This document shows, one piece after another, positions 62,922-64,000 of a stretch of 64,000 bases of DNA (within the stretch, counting starts at the first letter, position 1; each line of letters begins with the position of its first letter). Origin of the DNA: G965230065 sp965230065 (GTDB taxonomy: Bacteria > Bacteroidota > Bacteroidia > Cytophagales > Cyclobacteriaceae); the NCBI GenBank assembly GCA_965230065.1, contig OZ245942.1:930001-994000 (forward strand), written 5' to 3'. The notes below the pieces were generated by a model that saw only the letters and a list, made by a program, of their open reading frames with translations, was not told the origin of the DNA and did no database searches. The translations under genes were made by a program, and so were the position numbers.

Positions 62922-64000
62922 TCATTTCATACCCGCTTGCTTTTGTTTGGCATACAATGCATCAAGTTCTTCCATGGTAAACCGCATACTCAGGATATAT
63001 GGGGGTTCATTTTCATCCCAATGCCCATAGGTGGTGGCTACGATAGTACCATCGGGTAAGCGTTCCAGGGCCGGATACGCACAGTCGCTCCCTTTTTTGT
63101 TGTCTTTGAACCGGATTCGGTATTGCCCTTCATTTCCCTCTACCAAATCCTCATACGTTCCTACCCAGGCCACCCAATCCCCAAAAGTAGGGCTCACAGG
63201 GCCTGCCTGTTCGTAAAGCTGTGCATCATCACAATTTTTACAAACTTCTTTTAATTGACTGTACCGGTAAAAACCTGAAGAGCGATCCCGGAAAGAAATC
63301 ACCAATCGCCCGTCAGGGGTATAAATTGCCTGATGCCGGTCTCCTGAAAGAGCATTAGGTAATTCCCGGGGTGGGGACCAGGTTTCCCCTTCATCATTAG
63401 AAAAAATGATATGAGAATTCATCCTTCTGGAGTTTTCCCTGAGCAGTACTGCGATCTGTTTTCCATCCGGTGACCGCACCACGCCCGGTTCACACAGATG
63501 GATGACCCTGGAAGAAAAAATAGTATCCGGGTAAGACCAGGTAAGTCCTCCATCGGTAGAAATTGTTTTGAAAAGTGTAAATTGTTGAAGTCCTTGCCTG
63601 GCCCACTCATCTTCATACGCTGGCCTGCCCGCTGGGGATATGAAGCGCTGATCATCATGAAACAAAGCCATATAGTGCCCTTTTTTGTGAAGTTCAATAA
63701 CATCCCCCATCAAAACTATGCCACCCCAATCTCCGATTTTCTTTAATGCTGACCAACTTTTGCCATTGTCTTCCGATACTGCCATTCGCGCCGGTGATTT
63801 TCCGGAAAACATGATAATTCTTTTTTTACCGGATGCATCTATTACCGGATAAAAGGTAGGAACTTCCTGGGAGGTAGCCCAGTTTTCGGGAACAGGCAGG
63901 CGGTCACTCCAGGTAATTCCTCCATCCAGACTTTTCTTCAACACAAGTGAACCACTCCCATGCCCTTTGGGGTAGGCAATATAGATTGTTTTCCCATCTT
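62922..64000 (-). CDS. BNR/Asp-box sialidase-like protein (5' end outside the window)
   Basis: At least 359 residues of a six-bladed propeller protein are present, and the frame continues past the window edge without a start. Four Asp boxes are visible: SLDGGITWS, SEDNGKSWS, STDGGLTWS and SNDEGETWS. The family includes exo-alpha-sialidases (GH33) and BNR proteins of unknown specificity; a catalytic Tyr/Glu pair cannot be confirmed from this part. The C-terminus is intact. It precedes the locus D sigma gene on the same strand, 215 bp away, and could belong to the next glycan locus. Confidence 0.85.
   Translation of the reverse strand, partial: DGKTIYIAYPKGHGSGSLVLKKSLDGGITWSDRLPVPENWATSQEVPTFYPVIDASGKKRIIMFSGKSPARMAVSEDNGKSWSALKKIGDWGGIVLMGDVIELHKKGHYMALFHDDQRFISPAGRPAYEDEWARQGLQQFTLFKTISTDGGLTWSYPDTIFSSRVIHLCEPGVVRSPDGKQIAVLLRENSRRMNSHIIFSNDEGETWSPPRELPNALSGDRHQAIYTPDGRLVISFRDRSSGFYRYSQLKEVCKNCDDAQLYEQAGPVSPTFGDWVAWVGTYEDLVEGNEGQYRIRFKDNKKGSDCAYPALERLPDGTIVATTYGHWDENEPPYILSMRFTMEELDALYAKQKQAGMK

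Overview
The window is a stretch of a Bacteroidota chromosome, most likely a Cytophagales-type glycan degrader. The evidence is five SusC/SusD outer-membrane transporter pairs, four of them headed by an ECF sigma factor and a FecR anti-sigma factor, together with Bacteroidota-style lipoproteins, RagB/SusD C-termini and one TTTG-N21-TAnnTTTG-like promoter. No tRNA, rRNA, CRISPR array or complete insertion sequence was seen. The genus cannot be fixed from the sequence alone.

Region 1 (1-13.2 kb) is mostly housekeeping. It holds two small lipoproteins, an orphan TPR-LytS-type histidine kinase, a glnB-amt nitrogen pair, an Hpt-like protein, yaaA with a downstream unknown gene, an SDR-gntP sugar-acid pair, a 46-residue membrane protein and cydAB. 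A strongly structured spacer lies between cydA and cydB.

Region 2 (13.2-63.9 kb) is a run of polysaccharide-utilization-type loci, nearly all read on the minus strand. Locus A (about 25.0 to 13.3 kb) has sigma, a RES/Xre toxin-antitoxin pair on the opposite strand, FecR, SusC, SusD, a secreted Ig/ConA-like lipoprotein and a broken GH5 gene; a plus-strand toroid-like protein lies beyond. Locus B (34.7 to 25.1 kb) has sigma, FecR, SusC, SusD, a Tat-exported FAD oxidoreductase and a Tat-exported Gfo/Idh/MocA protein. Locus C (48.1 to 34.9 kb) has sigma, FecR, two successive SusC/SusD pairs and a DUF1735-like surface lipoprotein. Locus D (62.7 to 52.3 kb) has sigma, FecR, SusC, SusD, twin LamG proteins, then a scar with remnants of an ECF sigma gene and a sulfatase gene, and a phytanoyl-CoA dioxygenase-like protein. 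A sulfatase, a mercuric-reductase-like flavoprotein and an AT-rich two-repeat secreted protein sit between C and D, and a BNR/sialidase-like gene runs off the right edge.

The expected logic of each locus is that glycan binding at SusC/SusD is signalled through the SusC N-terminal STN domain to FecR, which frees its sigma factor to raise transcription of the transporter and its enzymes. Features worth a second look are an inverted repeat at all four FecR-SusC junctions, hydrophobic C-terminal tails on three of the four sigma factors, the toxin-antitoxin module between sigma and FecR, a 15-bp tandem repeat across a SusD stop codon, and the collapsed locus near 53.6 kb.
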